Of a stretch of 64,000 bases of DNA, positions 29,082 to 39,878 are shown piece by piece. The DNA is taken from the NCBI GenBank assembly GCA_963709395.1, contig CAVPWP010000004.1, positions 1 to 64,000 on the forward strand. Reading direction: 5' to 3'. Position numbers and translations under genes: made by a program. Under the pieces are notes generated by a model. It was not told the origin of the DNA. It made no database searches and saw only the letters and a program-made list of their open reading frames with translations. The stretch comes from CAVPWP01 sp963709395. Its GTDB lineage: Bacteria > Pseudomonadota > Alphaproteobacteria > Rhodobacterales > Rhodobacteraceae. Positions within the stretch are counted from its first letter, which is position 1, and the number at the start of each line of letters is the position of its first letter.

Positions 29082-29695
29082 GGGTTCTTTCCGCCGCCGG
29101 CATCGCGATCGGAAGACCCGGGAGGGCCAGCAAACGCAACGGGGGGGCTTTTCAGGGCGAAGCGACGCGGCGTGCCGGGCCTCCGGTCACCCGATCCGGG
29201 TTCCGGCAGAATTCCGACTGTCCTCGCGCGCGTCATCGCGGTTCTTCTCCGGCACCTTCGTGAGGCGCCCGTTCACGGCCCGACGGCGGCACTGGCCGCG
29301 TGGGGCAATTCGGTGGCCTTCCGGCCGATCGGTCCGATTCCAGTCGCCCGGCAGCAGGTGCATCGGGACGGCTGACATCGGCGAAACAAACAGGGCGCAT
29401 CACGACTGGTGGCGCAATCACCCGTTCAACCACCATAAGGGTCATGCCGCGCGGAACACAATGGTCAATGTCGGGTCGGGGCGGTTCGCTCCGTCAGTCA
29501 GGTCACGGCACAGGGCGTGATGGCGCCGCACCGGCGCGTCACAAAACAGGCCCGAAGCCGCGAAGCCCGCCCTGAAGGAGGGCCGACCGCTGCGAGGAAC
29601 CGCAGTTCCCAGACAAGCGCGCCAGGACCGACTGGACGTTCATTCCCAGATCCGAACGCCCACAAGACCGACGGGAAACGCGGACGCTCCCACTC
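29082..29695. other. 614-base region between rne and dctD
   Basis: Both flanking genes read leftward, so this interval is downstream of dctD and upstream of rne. No frame has recognisable homology. It is where the rne promoter and leader must lie; RNase E genes often have long autoregulated 5' leaders, which would explain the size. No specific secondary structure is claimed. Confidence 0.4.
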
Positions 29696-31027
29696 CTAGA
29701 GGTAATCCGACCGGTTCAGCCCGTATTTGGCCATCTTCTCGTTCAACGTCCGGCGCGGCAGGCAAAGCTCTTCCATCACGTTCACGATCGACCCCTTGTG
29801 GCGGCGCATCGTGTTGTCGATCAGCATCCGCTCGAAGGCCTCGACGTATTCCTTCAGCGGCTTGCCTTCGGTCGTCATGGCCGGCTGCGAGCTGTCGTTA
29901 TCCGCCATCAGAAGCGAGGTGATCGTACCGGTGCCGCGCCGCGCCTGAAGCACCGCCCGTTCGGCGAGGTTCTGCAACTGGCGGATATTGCCCGCCCAGG
30001 GCGCCTGCAGCAGTTCGGCGGCCTCCTGGGCCGAGAGTTCGGGCACCTCGCAGCCGTATTCCTCGGCGAATTCCTCGGAGAAGCGGGTGAACAGGGTCAG
30101 GATGTCCTCGCCCCGCGTGCGCAGCGGCGGAAGGGTGATCTTCATCGCGGCGAGCCGGTAGTAGAGGTCGGGCCGCAGCACGTCCTCGCAGCTCTTGCCC
30201 TGTTCCTGCAGGTTCGAGATCGCGACGATGCGCGTCTCCGCCGGCAGGCCCTGTTCGTTGATCCAGCCCAGAAGCCGCGCCTGCGCCCCGGGCGGCAGCG
30301 CGTCGATATCCTCGAGCACAAGCGTGCCGCCGCGGGCCTCCTCGATCAGAGGCAGCGTGCCGCCCTCGTCCATCGGTCCGAAGATGCGGCGCGACAGATG
30401 GCCCTCGTCATGCCCTGCGCAGGAAAAGATCACGAACTTGCGCCCGGCTTTCGCACCGACCGAATGCAGCGCATGGGCCACCAGCGTCTTGCCGGTGCCC
30501 GTCTCGCCGTCGATCAGGACATGTCCCTCGGCCTGCCCGAGGTCGAGAATGTCCTCGCGCAGCCGTTCCATCACCGGCGAGGTGCCGACAAGCTTCTTCA
30601 TCATGCCGCTGCCATCCGAAAGCTCGCGCCGCAGCGCCCGGCTGTCGAGCGTCAGGCGCCGCGAATTCGTGGCCTTCTTGGCAAGCTCGGTCATCCGGTC
30701 GGGGTTGAACGGCTTTTCGAGGAAGTCGAAGGCGCCGACCCGCATCGCCTCGACCGCCATCGGCACGTCACCGTGACCGGTGATCATGATGACGGGCAGC
30801 GCGCTGTCGACGCTCATCAGCCGCTTGAGGAAGGCCATGCCGTCCATACCGGGCATCTTGATGTCGCTGACCACGACCCCGGGATAATCCGTGCCAACCG
30901 ACTTCAGCGCATCCTCGGCGCTGGCGAAGGTTTCGGTATCGAACCCCGACAGCGCAAGCCACTGGCTGATCGACTGGCGCATGTCCTGTTCGTCGTCGAC
31001 GATCGCGATCTTCATTGCCTGCGCCAT
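29696..31027 (-). CDS. dctD: DctD-like response regulator, AAA+ activator lacking the GAFTGA motif
   Basis: This 443-residue regulator has a receiver domain (IAIVDDEQDMRQSI, phospho-Asp in VVVSDIKMPGMDG, Lys in LEKPF), an AAA+ domain and a Fis-type helix-turn-helix end (VNVMEELCLPRRTLNEKMAK). Walker A is GETGTGKTLVAHAL. Where sigma-54 activators carry GAFTGA after the ELFG block, this protein reads RIFGPMDEGGTLPLIEEARG, shorter and without the motif, so it probably does not act with sigma-54. ATG 31027 follows the kinase stop by four bases. In the DctB/DctD family it controls C4-dicarboxylate uptake, but no dct transport genes are in the window. Confidence 0.85.
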   Translation of the reverse strand: MAQAMKIAIVDDEQDMRQSISQWLALSGFDTETFASAEDALKSVGTDYPGVVVSDIKMPGMDGMAFLKRLMSVDSALPVIMITGHGDVPMAVEAMRVGAFDFLEKPFNPDRMTELAKKATNSRRLTLDSRALRRELSDGSGMMKKLVGTSPVMERLREDILDLGQAEGHVLIDGETGTGKTLVAHALHSVGAKAGRKFVIFSCAGHDEGHLSRRIFGPMDEGGTLPLIEEARGGTLVLEDIDALPPGAQARLLGWINEQGLPAETRIVAISNLQEQGKSCEDVLRPDLYYRLAAMKITLPPLRTRGEDILTLFTRFSEEFAEEYGCEVPELSAQEAAELLQAPWAGNIRQLQNLAERAVLQARRGTGTITSLLMADNDSSQPAMTTEGKPLKEYVEAFERMLIDNTMRRHKGSIVNVMEELCLPRRTLNEKMAKYGLNRSDYL

Positions 31028-31031
31028 GACC

Positions 31032-32784
31032 CTACTCCGCCGCTGCCAATCGACTGCCCAATGCAGGCAGGCGTATCTCGAACACCGCTCCACCCTCGCG
31101 CCCGTTGCGCGCGGTCAGCCGGCCCCCAAGGTCGTTCACGATGCCCGAGGAGATGGCAAGCCCCAGACCCACGCCATCCCCCGGCGCCTTGGTGGTGTAG
31201 AAGGGCTCGAACAGGTTCTCGAGGTCCTTGATGCCCGCACCGTTGTCGCGCACCGCGATCATCACGGTGTCGCCGGTCGAGACGATGATCTGGATCTCGG
31301 GCCGGGCCACGGTCTTCGTGGCGTCGAAGGCGTTGCGCAGAAGGTTGATCAGCACCTGTTCAAGGCGCACCCGATCGGCCTCGACCATGACCGGCTGGCG
31401 CGGGATGTTGCGCACGATCGACACGTCGCGGCGGCGCAACTGCGGCTCCATCATGGCCAAAGCCGATGAAACGCAATCCCTTACATCGACGGCCTCGAAC
31501 GCCTCGCCGCCCTTGCGCGCGTAGCTCTTGAGCTGCCGCGTGATCGCGCCCATCCGGTCGATCAGGTCGTCGATCCGCTGGAAGGACGACAACGCCTCGT
31601 CCGGCCGCTTGCGCTGGAGCAGCAACTTGGCCCCCGCAAGATAGGTCTTCATCGCCGCCAGCGGCTGGTTCAGCTCGTGGCTGACAGCGGCCGACATCTC
31701 GCCCAGGGCGGCCAGTTTCGAGCTTTGCTGAAGCGTCTGTTCGGCCACTTCGAGGTTGCGTTCCGCCCGTTCCCGCTCGGCGATTTCCCGCTGCAGCGCC
31801 GCGTTCAACTGGCGAAGTTCCGCCGACTCGCGCAACGAGAACAGCAGCCGCGACGTCGCCCGGCGGCTGACGAAGAAGAACGCGAGCGCCAGGAGAATCG
31901 CGAAGCCCATGATCTCGAGCGCGATCACCGCGTTCACCCGTTCTCGCACACCCGAATAGGTGGTGAAGCTGGTCATCCGCCAGCCCTGGAAGCCGATACG
32001 CGCCTCCTGGCGCATCACGGCCTCGCCCCGCAGGTAGGTATCGGCAGGAATCGCCGTCCAGTCGGCGGTGGCGCGCACGGCGCGCTGGATCGCAGACGGC
32101 GCGGACCGCGCGGCCAGGGCCTCGGCCTCGGTGCGGCCGCGCCAGCTGCTTTCGGTCGACAGGATGATCCGGCCCTCGCTGTCGGTCACCATGACAGCGT
32201 CGGAAAACCCAGCCCAGCTGTACTGGAATTTCTGCAGATCGACGGTCACGAGGACCACGCCGATCGATCGCCCATCCGCCGTGACCTTGCGGGAATAGAC
32301 GAATTCGAAGCCGCCGCTGTCGACCTCGGCGATGGTGAAGACCGTGTCGTTCGACCGCATCGCCTCGACGAAATAGCCGGCACTGCGAAAGCTCGTACCC
32401 AGTTCGGACCGGTCGGTCGCGGCCACCGTGCGGCCATCAGCATCCAGAAGACGCAAGCGAGGCTGCGCCGATCTCGTCCCGGTAGGAAATCAGCCGCTGC
32501 GAGGATTGCGCGAAGTCGCCCGAGGCGAGGGCCCCGATCAGCGCGGGGTCGCGCGACAGCAGAAGCGGCACCACCGAATTGCGCTGAAGCTCGCTCAGCA
32601 GGTTGCCGGAATACAGCGCCAGCCGCACCTCGGCCCGGTTGCGGGTGCTCTCGGTGAAGCGTTCGGTCAGAAGGCTGTTGGTGATCCAGACGACCGTGAC
32701 CGCCAGCGTGATGAACGCAAGCATGAGAAACCGGACACGCCAGGTGGCCGGTCCGCCCTTCCGCGTGTCGGTGGGTGCGTCCAT
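31032..32784 (-). CDS. dctB: DctB-like sensor histidine kinase, one frame break
   Basis: This membrane sensor of about 583 residues starts at ATG 32784. It has an N-terminal helix (VRFLMLAFITLAVTVVWITN), a periplasmic double-PAS-like sensing domain, and a second helix near residue 290 (IALEIMGFAILLALAFFFVS). A coiled coil with the phospho-His box MSAAVSHELNQPLAAMKTYL (about 368) follows, then N, G1 and G2 boxes (LINLLRNAFDAT, VRDNGAGI, GVGLGLAIS). The frame break after GAA near residue 108 is repaired by removing one base at 32460. The kinase is immediately upstream of dctD and forms a two-component pair with it. Confidence 0.88.
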
Positions 32785-32815
32785 GGATCGAATGTAGGCG
32801 CTTCGCGGGCTTCGC

Positions 32816-33484
32816 TCAAGCGGTGACGAAGGTCTCGGCCAGCGCCCTGAACATCGCGGCCCCGTCGGACAGCCCCAGGGCGGGGTCGGCCGCGCGTTCA
32901 GGATGCGGCATCAGCCCCAGGACCCGCCGGTTTGCCGAGAGGATACCGGCGATCCGGTCGACCGAGCCGTTGAGGTCGGCGGCATAGCGGAAAGCCACGC
33001 GATCCTCGCCGCGCAAACGGTCCAGCGTCTGGGCATCGGCGGTGTAGTTGCCGTCGTGATGCGCCACGGGAAAGACGACGCGCTGTCCAGCAGCATACCC
33101 GGAGGTGAAGCTGCTTTCGGCAGTTTCCACTGTCAGGTCAACGGGTTTGCAGATGAACTTGAGGCCCGAATTGCGCATCAGCGCGCCGGGCAGAAGCCCG
33201 GTTTCCAGCAGGACCTGGAACCCGTTGCAGATGCCGAGCGCATAGCCGCCGCGGTCGACATGCGCCCGCAAGGCGGCGGTGACCGGTGAACGCGCCGCGA
33301 TCGCGCCGCAGCGCAGGTAGTCGCCGAAGGAAAACCCGCCCGGCACACCGACCACGTCCGTCCCCTCGGGCAGCGCGGTGTCCTTGTGCCACACCATGTC
33401 AACCGAGAACCCCGCGGCGCGGAAAGCCGTGGCAAGGTCACGGTCGCAGTTCGATCCGGGGAAGACGAGGACGGCGGCTTTCAT
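32816..33484 (-). CDS. purQ: phosphoribosylformylglycinamidine synthase subunit PurQ
   Basis: This 222-residue glutaminase subunit supplies ammonia to PurL in purine synthesis. The class I glutamine amidotransferase triad is visible: the Cys in YALGICNGFQVLLETGLLPG (about residue 86), and His/Glu in LGLMPHPERAADP (about 195-197). The start MKAAVLVFPGSNCDRDLATA is standard. It lies downstream of purC and purS on the same strand, but an alcohol dehydrogenase gene separates it from purS. Confidence 0.96.
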   Translation of the reverse strand: MKAAVLVFPGSNCDRDLATAFRAAGFSVDMVWHKDTALPEGTDVVGVPGGFSFGDYLRCGAIAARSPVTAALRAHVDRGGYALGICNGFQVLLETGLLPGALMRNSGLKFICKPVDLTVETAESSFTSGYAAGQRVVFPVAHHDGNYTADAQTLDRLRGEDRVAFRYAADLNGSVDRIAGILSANRRVLGLMPHPERAADPALGLSDGAAMFRALAETFVTA

Positions 33485-33497
33485 GTCGGGTGTCCCT

Positions 33498-34535
33498 TCA
33501 GGCAGCGAAATCGGTGATGACGGCAACGCCGGGCGGTGCGGGGCCGTCGAAGACGCGCATCTCGTCGCTGACATCGCTCAGTACGACTTCGCGGGCGATG
33601 ATCGGCCCAACGTCCACCGCGCCGCTTTCGATCAGCGACAGAAGGCCCGGGTATCGCCACGAGGGCATCCCGCGGCTGGCGATTAGCTGAAGCTGGCCGG
33701 AATAGACCGCGGCCATGTCGATCTCCATCACAGCATTATGGCCGACGGCCATGCCAAGCTGGATATGCCGGCCGAGCGGGCGAAGGCAACGGATCGAGGC
33801 GTTGGCGGTCACCGGGCTTCCCAGCGCCTCGACCGACACATGCGCCCCGCCGCCGGTGATCTCGCGGATGCGGGCGGCCACGTCGCCGTCGCGCGCATCG
33901 ACGGCCGCTTCGGCGCCAAGACCACGCGCATGGTCGAGCTTTTCGGTCACCACGTCGACCACGACGACACGCGCCCCCATCGCCCGGCCGAGGATCAGCG
34001 CCGAAAGGCCGATCCCGCCGGTGCCGTGGATGGCCAGCCATTCCCCCGGCTGCAAGGCCGCGCGGTCGGTCAGCGCATGCCAGGCGGTCGTCACCCGGCA
34101 GCCAAGCCCCGCGGCCACGGTGGGCGACATGTCGTCGGGCAGCCGCGCAAGGTTGTGATCATGCGGGACGGCCACGTATTCGGCGAAGGCGCCGGGATCG
34201 ACGAACCCAGGCAGGCGCTGGTTGGGACAGATGCTCGACTGACCCGCGCGACAGGCCTGGCAGGCCCCGCAGGAGAGGATGAAGGGCGCAACCACACGGT
34301 CGCCCGGGGCATAGGTCGCGCGCGGTCCTGCCGCGACGACTTCGCCGCAATACTCGTGCCCGCCGATCTGGCCCAGCTTCACGCGCGGATGCTCGCCCTT
34401 CCAGCCGTGCCAGTCGGACCGGCAGATGCCACAGGCCAGCACCTTGAGAACGACACCATCCTCGGGGCAGTCGGGGTCGGGAACGGACTCGAAGGCGTGG
34501 TCTTCGCCGAAGGCGCGCAGAACCGCCGCCCTCAC
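33498..34535 (-). CDS. zinc-dependent alcohol dehydrogenase family protein
   Basis: This 345-residue medium-chain dehydrogenase shows the catalytic zinc ligands in LACGICRSDWHGWKGEHP and GGHEYCGEVV, the structural zinc cysteines CGACQACRAGQSSIC, and the Rossmann loop HGTGGIGLSALILG. Substrate is unknown; the sequence resembles broad-range secondary alcohol or aldehyde dehydrogenases. Translation starts at GTG 34535, which overlaps the purS stop as GTGA, and it ends 13 bases before purQ. It therefore sits as a translationally coupled gene inside the purine operon, an unexpected place for this function. Confidence 0.87.
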   Translation of the reverse strand: MRAAVLRAFGEDHAFESVPDPDCPEDGVVLKVLACGICRSDWHGWKGEHPRVKLGQIGGHEYCGEVVAAGPRATYAPGDRVVAPFILSCGACQACRAGQSSICPNQRLPGFVDPGAFAEYVAVPHDHNLARLPDDMSPTVAAGLGCRVTTAWHALTDRAALQPGEWLAIHGTGGIGLSALILGRAMGARVVVVDVVTEKLDHARGLGAEAAVDARDGDVAARIREITGGGAHVSVEALGSPVTANASIRCLRPLGRHIQLGMAVGHNAVMEIDMAAVYSGQLQLIASRGMPSWRYPGLLSLIESGAVDVGPIIAREVVLSDVSDEMRVFDGPAPPGVAVITDFAA

Positions 34536-34765
34536 CCCGGCATCTCCACGCGGTAGCTCTCGATCACGGTGTTGGCGAGCAGCTTTTCGCACATCTCGCG
34601 CACCGTCGCCTCGGTCGTGCCGGGGGCGAGGTCAAGCTCGATCACCTTGCCCTGGCGCACGGCCTCGACACCGTCGAAGCCCATCGACCCAAGCGCATGG
34701 CGCACGGCCTCGCCCTGCGGATCGAGAACGCCTTCCTTCAGCATGATGTGCACGCGTGCTTTCAT
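34532..34765 (-). CDS. purS: phosphoribosylformylglycinamidine synthase subunit PurS
   Basis: This 77-residue small subunit bridges PurL and PurQ in the FGAM synthase complex. The family pattern is complete: KARVHIMLKEGVLDPQGEAV, then GFDGVEAVRQGKVIELDL, then VREMCEKLLANTVIESYRVE. It is 25 bases downstream of purC and overlaps the alcohol dehydrogenase start by four bases. Confidence 0.95.
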   Translation of the reverse strand: MKARVHIMLKEGVLDPQGEAVRHALGSMGFDGVEAVRQGKVIELDLAPGTTEATVREMCEKLLANTVIESYRVEMPG

Positions 34766-34790
34766 CTCAGTCGTCCCCTGCCCCGGCCCG

Positions 34791-35552
34791 TCAGTTGATC
34801 AGCGTGGGCTTGGTGGCATGGGTCACGTTCGTGGGCAAGACGCCAAGCCGCCGGGCGACCTCGGTATAGGCGTCGGCCAGGTTGCCCAGGTCGCGGCGGA
34901 ACACGTCCTTGTCGAGCTTCTGCCCGGTCTCGACGTCCCAGAGGCGGCAGCTGTCGGGGCTGATCTCGTCGGCCACGACAAGGCGCTGGTAGTCGCCGTC
35001 CCAGACCCGGCCGATCTCGATCTTGAAATCCACCAGCTTGATGCCGACAGCGACGAAGCAGCCCGACAGGAAGTCGTTCACGCGCAGCGCCAGCGCCACC
35101 ATGTCGTCGAGGTCCTGCTGGCTGGCCCAGCCGAAGGCGATGATGTGTTCCTCGCTGACCAGCGGATCGCCCAGCGCGTCGTCCTTGAGGCAGAATTCCA
35201 CGATCGGGCGCGGCAGCGGCGTGCCCTCGGCGATGCCGAGCCGTTCCGACAGCGACCCGGCAGCCACGTTGCGCACGATCACCTCGAGCGGGATGATCTC
35301 GACCGACCGGATCAGCTGTTCGCGCATGTTGAGGCGCTTGATGAAATGGGTGGGAACGCCGATCTGCTGCAGACCCTTCATGAAGAACTCGCTCAGGCGG
35401 TTGTTCAGCACGCCCTTGCCCTCGATCACGTCCTTCTTCTTGGCGTTGAAGGCGGTGGCATCATCCTTGAAATACTGGACGAGCGTTCCGGGCTCCGGGC
35501 CTTCATAGAGGATCTTGGCCTTGCCTTCGTAGACCTTCTTGCGTCGTGCCAT
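34791..35552 (-). CDS. purC: phosphoribosylaminoimidazole-succinocarboxamide synthase
   Basis: This 253-residue SAICAR synthetase performs the ATP-dependent ligation of aspartate to CAIR in purine synthesis. Motifs are MARRKKVYEGKAKILYEGPE, FNAKKKDVIEGKGVLNN, EVIVRNVAAGSLSERLGI and VDFKIEIGRVWDG with ADEISPDSCRLWD. ATG 35552 is the family start; the frame stays open far upstream only because of base composition. It is the first gene of purC-purS-adh-purQ and divergent from the zeta-type gene. Confidence 0.96.
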   Translation of the reverse strand: MARRKKVYEGKAKILYEGPEPGTLVQYFKDDATAFNAKKKDVIEGKGVLNNRLSEFFMKGLQQIGVPTHFIKRLNMREQLIRSVEIIPLEVIVRNVAAGSLSERLGIAEGTPLPRPIVEFCLKDDALGDPLVSEEHIIAFGWASQQDLDDMVALALRVNDFLSGCFVAVGIKLVDFKIEIGRVWDGDYQRLVVADEISPDSCRLWDVETGQKLDKDVFRRDLGNLADAYTEVARRLGVLPTNVTHATKPTLIN

Positions 35553-35702
35553 GCTGTCTCCGGAATCCCTTCGGCGGCGCCAAACGCGCCCTGCCGTCGC
35601 GCGCCGATATAGGGGAAACCCCGCCTCCCGGCAAGGACGCCCTCTTGGCAATCCGGGCACGGCCCTGCATATGTGGAGGGACCCAACTTCACGAGGATCG
35701 CC

Positions 35703-36101
35703 ATGAGCACCTTTGACGACCGCGAAAGTGCCTTCGAGAACAAGTTCGCCCATGACGAGGAAATGGCCTTCCGCGCCATCGCCCGCCGCAACAAGCTGGT
35801 CGGCCTGTGGGCCGCCGGGCTTCTGGGCAAGTCCGGCGACGACGCCGCCGCCTATGCCAAGGAGGTCGTTCTGTCGGACTTCGAGGAAGCCGGCCATGAC
35901 GACGTGGTGCGCAAGCTGGTGGGCGACCTCGGCGACCGCGCCGACGAGGCGACGATCCGCGCCAAGATGGACGAGATGTTGCCGATCGCCCGCGCGCAGC
36001 TCATGGACGAAGTCCTGACGGACGACGCTCCCTGCGCCCGCATCCTCTTCGTGAGGATGATGCGATTGTGCCCCTGGGCCACCCATGGCAGAGGGGCCTG
36101 A
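35703..36101 (+). CDS. DUF1476 protein, ATP synthase zeta-type inhibitor, with probable 3' frame break
   Basis: This DUF1476 family protein (MSTFDDRESAFENKFAHDEE, then AFRAIARRNKLVGLWAAGLL) corresponds to the zeta subunit of alphaproteobacterial F1Fo-ATP synthase, which blocks ATP hydrolysis through its N-terminal inhibitory segment. The family ends near residue 104, here at AQLMDEV, but the open frame runs 28 residues further with unrelated sequence. Removing one C near 36014 would bring a TGA into frame right after DEV, so the real end is probably about 36017. Placement beside purC on the opposite strand is common in Rhodobacterales. Confidence 0.85.
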   Translation: MSTFDDRESAFENKFAHDEEMAFRAIARRNKLVGLWAAGLLGKSGDDAAAYAKEVVLSDFEEAGHDDVVRKLVGDLGDRADEATIRAKMDEMLPIARAQLMDEVLTDDAPCARILFVRMMRLCPWATHGRGA

Positions 36102-36146
36102 GGGTCGCGGCAGCGGCCTTCCCGACACTGAAAACCGGATGACACG

Positions 36147-37162
<1,016 letters not shown>

Positions 37163-37170
37163 CGCAAAGC

Positions 37171-37788
37171 CTAGGCGGGTTTGCGCGCGACGAAGTCGAT
37201 CAGGGCCGACCGCCCGGAATGCCCCGTGCCCTCGTCGACCTCGGCGTCGTAGTCGGCGCTGCGCAGCACCTCCCAGCCGGTGAAGGCCCGCGCCAGCATC
37301 TCCTCGGTATACATGTTTTCGGCCTGCGGCGGGCCGCCCGTGCCGTAGCCCACCTGCCGCGGCGCGTAGCCGTGCAGCAGGATCAGGCCGCCGGGCGCCA
37401 CCGCCTGTCCCATCCAGCCGAAGAACGTCTCACGCAGACCGGGCGGGGCAAACTGCACGAAGATCGCCACCACCGCGTCGAAGGACCGCGACCAGTCCCA
37501 GTCCTCGATGCCCGAGACGTGGTGCTCGACCTCGACGCCGTGTTCCGCCGCCAGCCGCCGCGCCTTGTCGACCCCCACAGGCGAGGCGTCGAAGGCCGTC
37601 ACCCGGTGGCCGAGGCCGGCCAGATACGTCGAATTCCGCCCCTCGCCATCGGCCACGCAAAGCACCGATGCGCGTTCGGGCAGGCGCTGCACCTGCGCCG
37701 TGAGGAATGCGGCGGGCCGTGTTCCAAAAAGGTAATCCTCGCGGGCGAACCGCGCGTCCCAGCCTGTTTCCTGAGGTGGTCTGTCCAT
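37171..37788 (-). CDS. class I SAM-dependent methyltransferase
   Basis: This 205-residue cytoplasmic methyltransferase has the SAM loop ASVLCVADGEGRNSTYLAGL (motif I), the acidic strand end VTAFDASPVGV and motif post-I WDWSRSFDAVVAIFVQFAPP. It resembles TehB/UbiE-like small-molecule methyltransferases. The end region HGYAPRQVGYGTGGPPQAEN is shared by a subgroup sometimes linked to thiol or tellurite methylation. Substrate cannot be fixed from sequence. It is 49 bases downstream of the radical SAM gene on the same strand and convergent with bmt. Confidence 0.8.
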   Translation of the reverse strand: MDRPPQETGWDARFAREDYLFGTRPAAFLTAQVQRLPERASVLCVADGEGRNSTYLAGLGHRVTAFDASPVGVDKARRLAAEHGVEVEHHVSGIEDWDWSRSFDAVVAIFVQFAPPGLRETFFGWMGQAVAPGGLILLHGYAPRQVGYGTGGPPQAENMYTEEMLARAFTGWEVLRSADYDAEVDEGTGHSGRSALIDFVARKPA

Positions 37789-37837
37789 CGGTCGGATCCC
37801 TTCGTCGCACGCGCGCGCCAAGGTTAGGGCCCGCGCG

Positions 37838-38939
37838 TCAGAAAAGCGACAGCTGCTCGCCCGCCCGCGGCGGCACCGCGAAGAGATCGCTGCGCAGCGG
37901 CGGAAGTTCCCGCGCAAGGCCCGACCGCGCCCGCGCCACCTCGAACCGCCGGGCAAGCAGATCGGCCATGGTGCCCTCGCCGCGCATCCTCTTGCCCCAT
38001 TCGGCGTCGTAATCCTTGCCGCCCCGCGTGTCGCGCACGGCGCGCATGACCCGCGCCGCACGGTCGGGAAAGGACGCGGCCAGCCACTCGCGGAAAAGCG
38101 GCGCCACCTCGTGCGGCAGGCGCAAGAGGATGTAGCTTGCCGCAACAGCCCCGGCCTCGGCCCCGGCCGCCAGGATGGCTTCGAGTTCGTGATCGGTCAG
38201 GCCGGGGATCATCGGCGCCGCCATGACGCGCACAGGGATGCCCGCCTCGCTCAGCCGCCGGATCGTCCGAAGGCGGCGCGCGGGCGACGGGACCCGCGGC
38301 TCCATCCGCCGCGCCACGACGGGGTCCAGCGTCGTGACCGAGATGCCCACGCGTGCCAGACCCTGCGCCGCCATCGGTGCCAGGATGTCGATGTCGCGCT
38401 CGATCAGGGTGCCCTTGGTGACCACGGCGACCGGATGGTGATGCGCCGCAAGCACCTCGAGCACGCCGCGCATGATCCGGTGCTCGCGCTCGATCGGCTG
38501 GTAGGGGTCGGTGTTCGTGCCGATGGCGATGGTCGCGGGGCGATAGGACGGCTTCGCCAATTCACGCTCGAGCACCTGCGGCAGATCGGGCCGTGCCACC
38601 AGTCGCGTCTCGAAGTCGAGGCCCGCCGACAGCCCGAGATAAGCGTGCGTCGGGCGCGCGAAACAGTAGATGCAGCCATGCTCGCAGCCCCTGTAGGGGT
38701 TGATCGACCGGTCGAACCCGACGTCGGGCGAGTTGTTGCGGGTGATCGCGCTGCGCGGACGCTCGAGCGCTGACCTCGGTGCGCAGCGGCGGCAGGTCCT
38801 CGTCACGGTCCCAACCATCGTCCACCGCTTCGTGGGCAAGGCGGTCGAAGCGCGGATCGGGGTTCGACCCGGCGGCGCGGCCGGGGGCGTTGGGAGGCGG
38901 CGTTTCGGGGCGGCGGACCATCGGCAAGAAATAGAACAT
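37838..38939 (-). CDS. PA0069-family radical SAM protein, one frame break
   Basis: This is a radical SAM protein with the iron-sulfur motif CEHGCIYC within NPYRGCEHGCIYCFARPTHA. IGTNTDPYQPIEREHRIMRG, VTKGTLIERDIDILAPMAAQ and a C-terminus ending GEQLSLF are also visible. This matches PA0069-type proteins, related to spore photoproduct lyase-like radical SAM enzymes but without a known reaction. The N-terminal part (MVRRPETPPPNAPGRAAGSN, from 38921 or 38939) is in another frame; removing one base near 38771 joins it. Full length is about 360 residues. Confidence 0.85.
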
Positions 38940-39167
38940 TTCAGGAACATCTGCAATCGTGGGTCGGAACCTTGGACCCGACCAACATGCGCCAGACCGA
39001 TAATCTCATTGCGAATTCTTCATTATCAAACCGGCGCCAACCTCTGTAGACGTCGCAGCCGAAGCAGACCGCGTCGCAAATGCTCCTGTCCGCGCCGCGA
39101 TTTCTGGCACAACAGACGAAAGGCTGGTCGCAGGCGCGTCCGGCCACGAGGCTTAGGGAAACGGCCC

Positions 39168-39878
39168 ATGGCGAACGACGGCGACGACATCATCCTTTCG
39201 GAACTCAGCGACGAAGAGCTTGTCCTGCAGATGCATGACGACCTCTACGACGGCATGAAGGAAGAGATCGAGGAAGGTGTGAACATCTTTCTCGAACGCG
39301 GCTGGACGCCCTACCGCATCCTGACCGAAGCGCTGGTGGCGGGCATGAAGATCGTCGGCGACGATTTCCGCGACGGGATCCTCTTCGTCCCAGAGGTGCT
39401 GCTGGCCGCCAACGCGATGAAGGCGGGCATGGCGATCCTCAAGCCGCTGCTGGTCGAGACCGGCGCCCCGCGGATGGGCAAGATGGTGATCGGCACCGTC
39501 AAGGGCGACATCCACGACATCGGCAAGAACCTCGTGTCGATGATGATGGAAGGCGCGGGCTTCGAGGTGGTCGATCTGGGCATCAACAACGCAGTCGAGA
39601 AATACATCGACGCGCTCCAGCGTGAAGAGGCGGACATCCTCGGCATGTCGGCGCTGCTGACCACGACGATGCCCTACATGAAGGTCGTGATCGACACGAT
39701 GAATGAAATGGGCATCCGGGACGACTACATCGTCCTGGTGGGCGGCGCCCCGCTGAACGAGGAATTCGGCCGCGCGATCGGCGCCGACGCCTATTGCCGC
39801 GACGCCGCCATGGCGGTCCAGACCGCCAAGGACTTCATCGCGCGCAAGCACAACCAGCAGGTCTCTGCAGGGGCGTGA
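39168..39878 (+). CDS. methyltransferase corrinoid protein (B12-binding, MtbC/MttC type)
   Basis: This 236-residue protein carries a methyl-corrinoid between two methyltransferases. An N-terminal helical B12-binding cap (residues about 10-100, ILFVPEVLLAANAMKAGMAI) precedes the Rossmann B12 domain with the base-off cobalamin motif GTVKGDIHDIGKNLVSMMME (DxHxxG, His about 118), then GADAYCRDAAMAVQTAKDFI. The length equals MtmC/MtbC/MttC proteins. It heads a plus-strand group with the small membrane protein, YbjQ and DUF1638. Likely partners are the MttB-family protein (6386) as donor side, and either Bmt or a folate methyltransferase elsewhere as acceptor side. Confidence 0.92.
   Translation: MANDGDDIILSELSDEELVLQMHDDLYDGMKEEIEEGVNIFLERGWTPYRILTEALVAGMKIVGDDFRDGILFVPEVLLAANAMKAGMAILKPLLVETGAPRMGKMVIGTVKGDIHDIGKNLVSMMMEGAGFEVVDLGINNAVEKYIDALQREEADILGMSALLTTTMPYMKVVIDTMNEMGIRDDYIVLVGGAPLNEEFGRAIGADAYCRDAAMAVQTAKDFIARKHNQQVSAGA

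Noticed and set aside
37171..37788. Assigning the small methyltransferase as TehB (tellurite methylation)
   Set aside because: The SAM motif is generic and the gene is far from trgAB; sequence alone does not justify the name.
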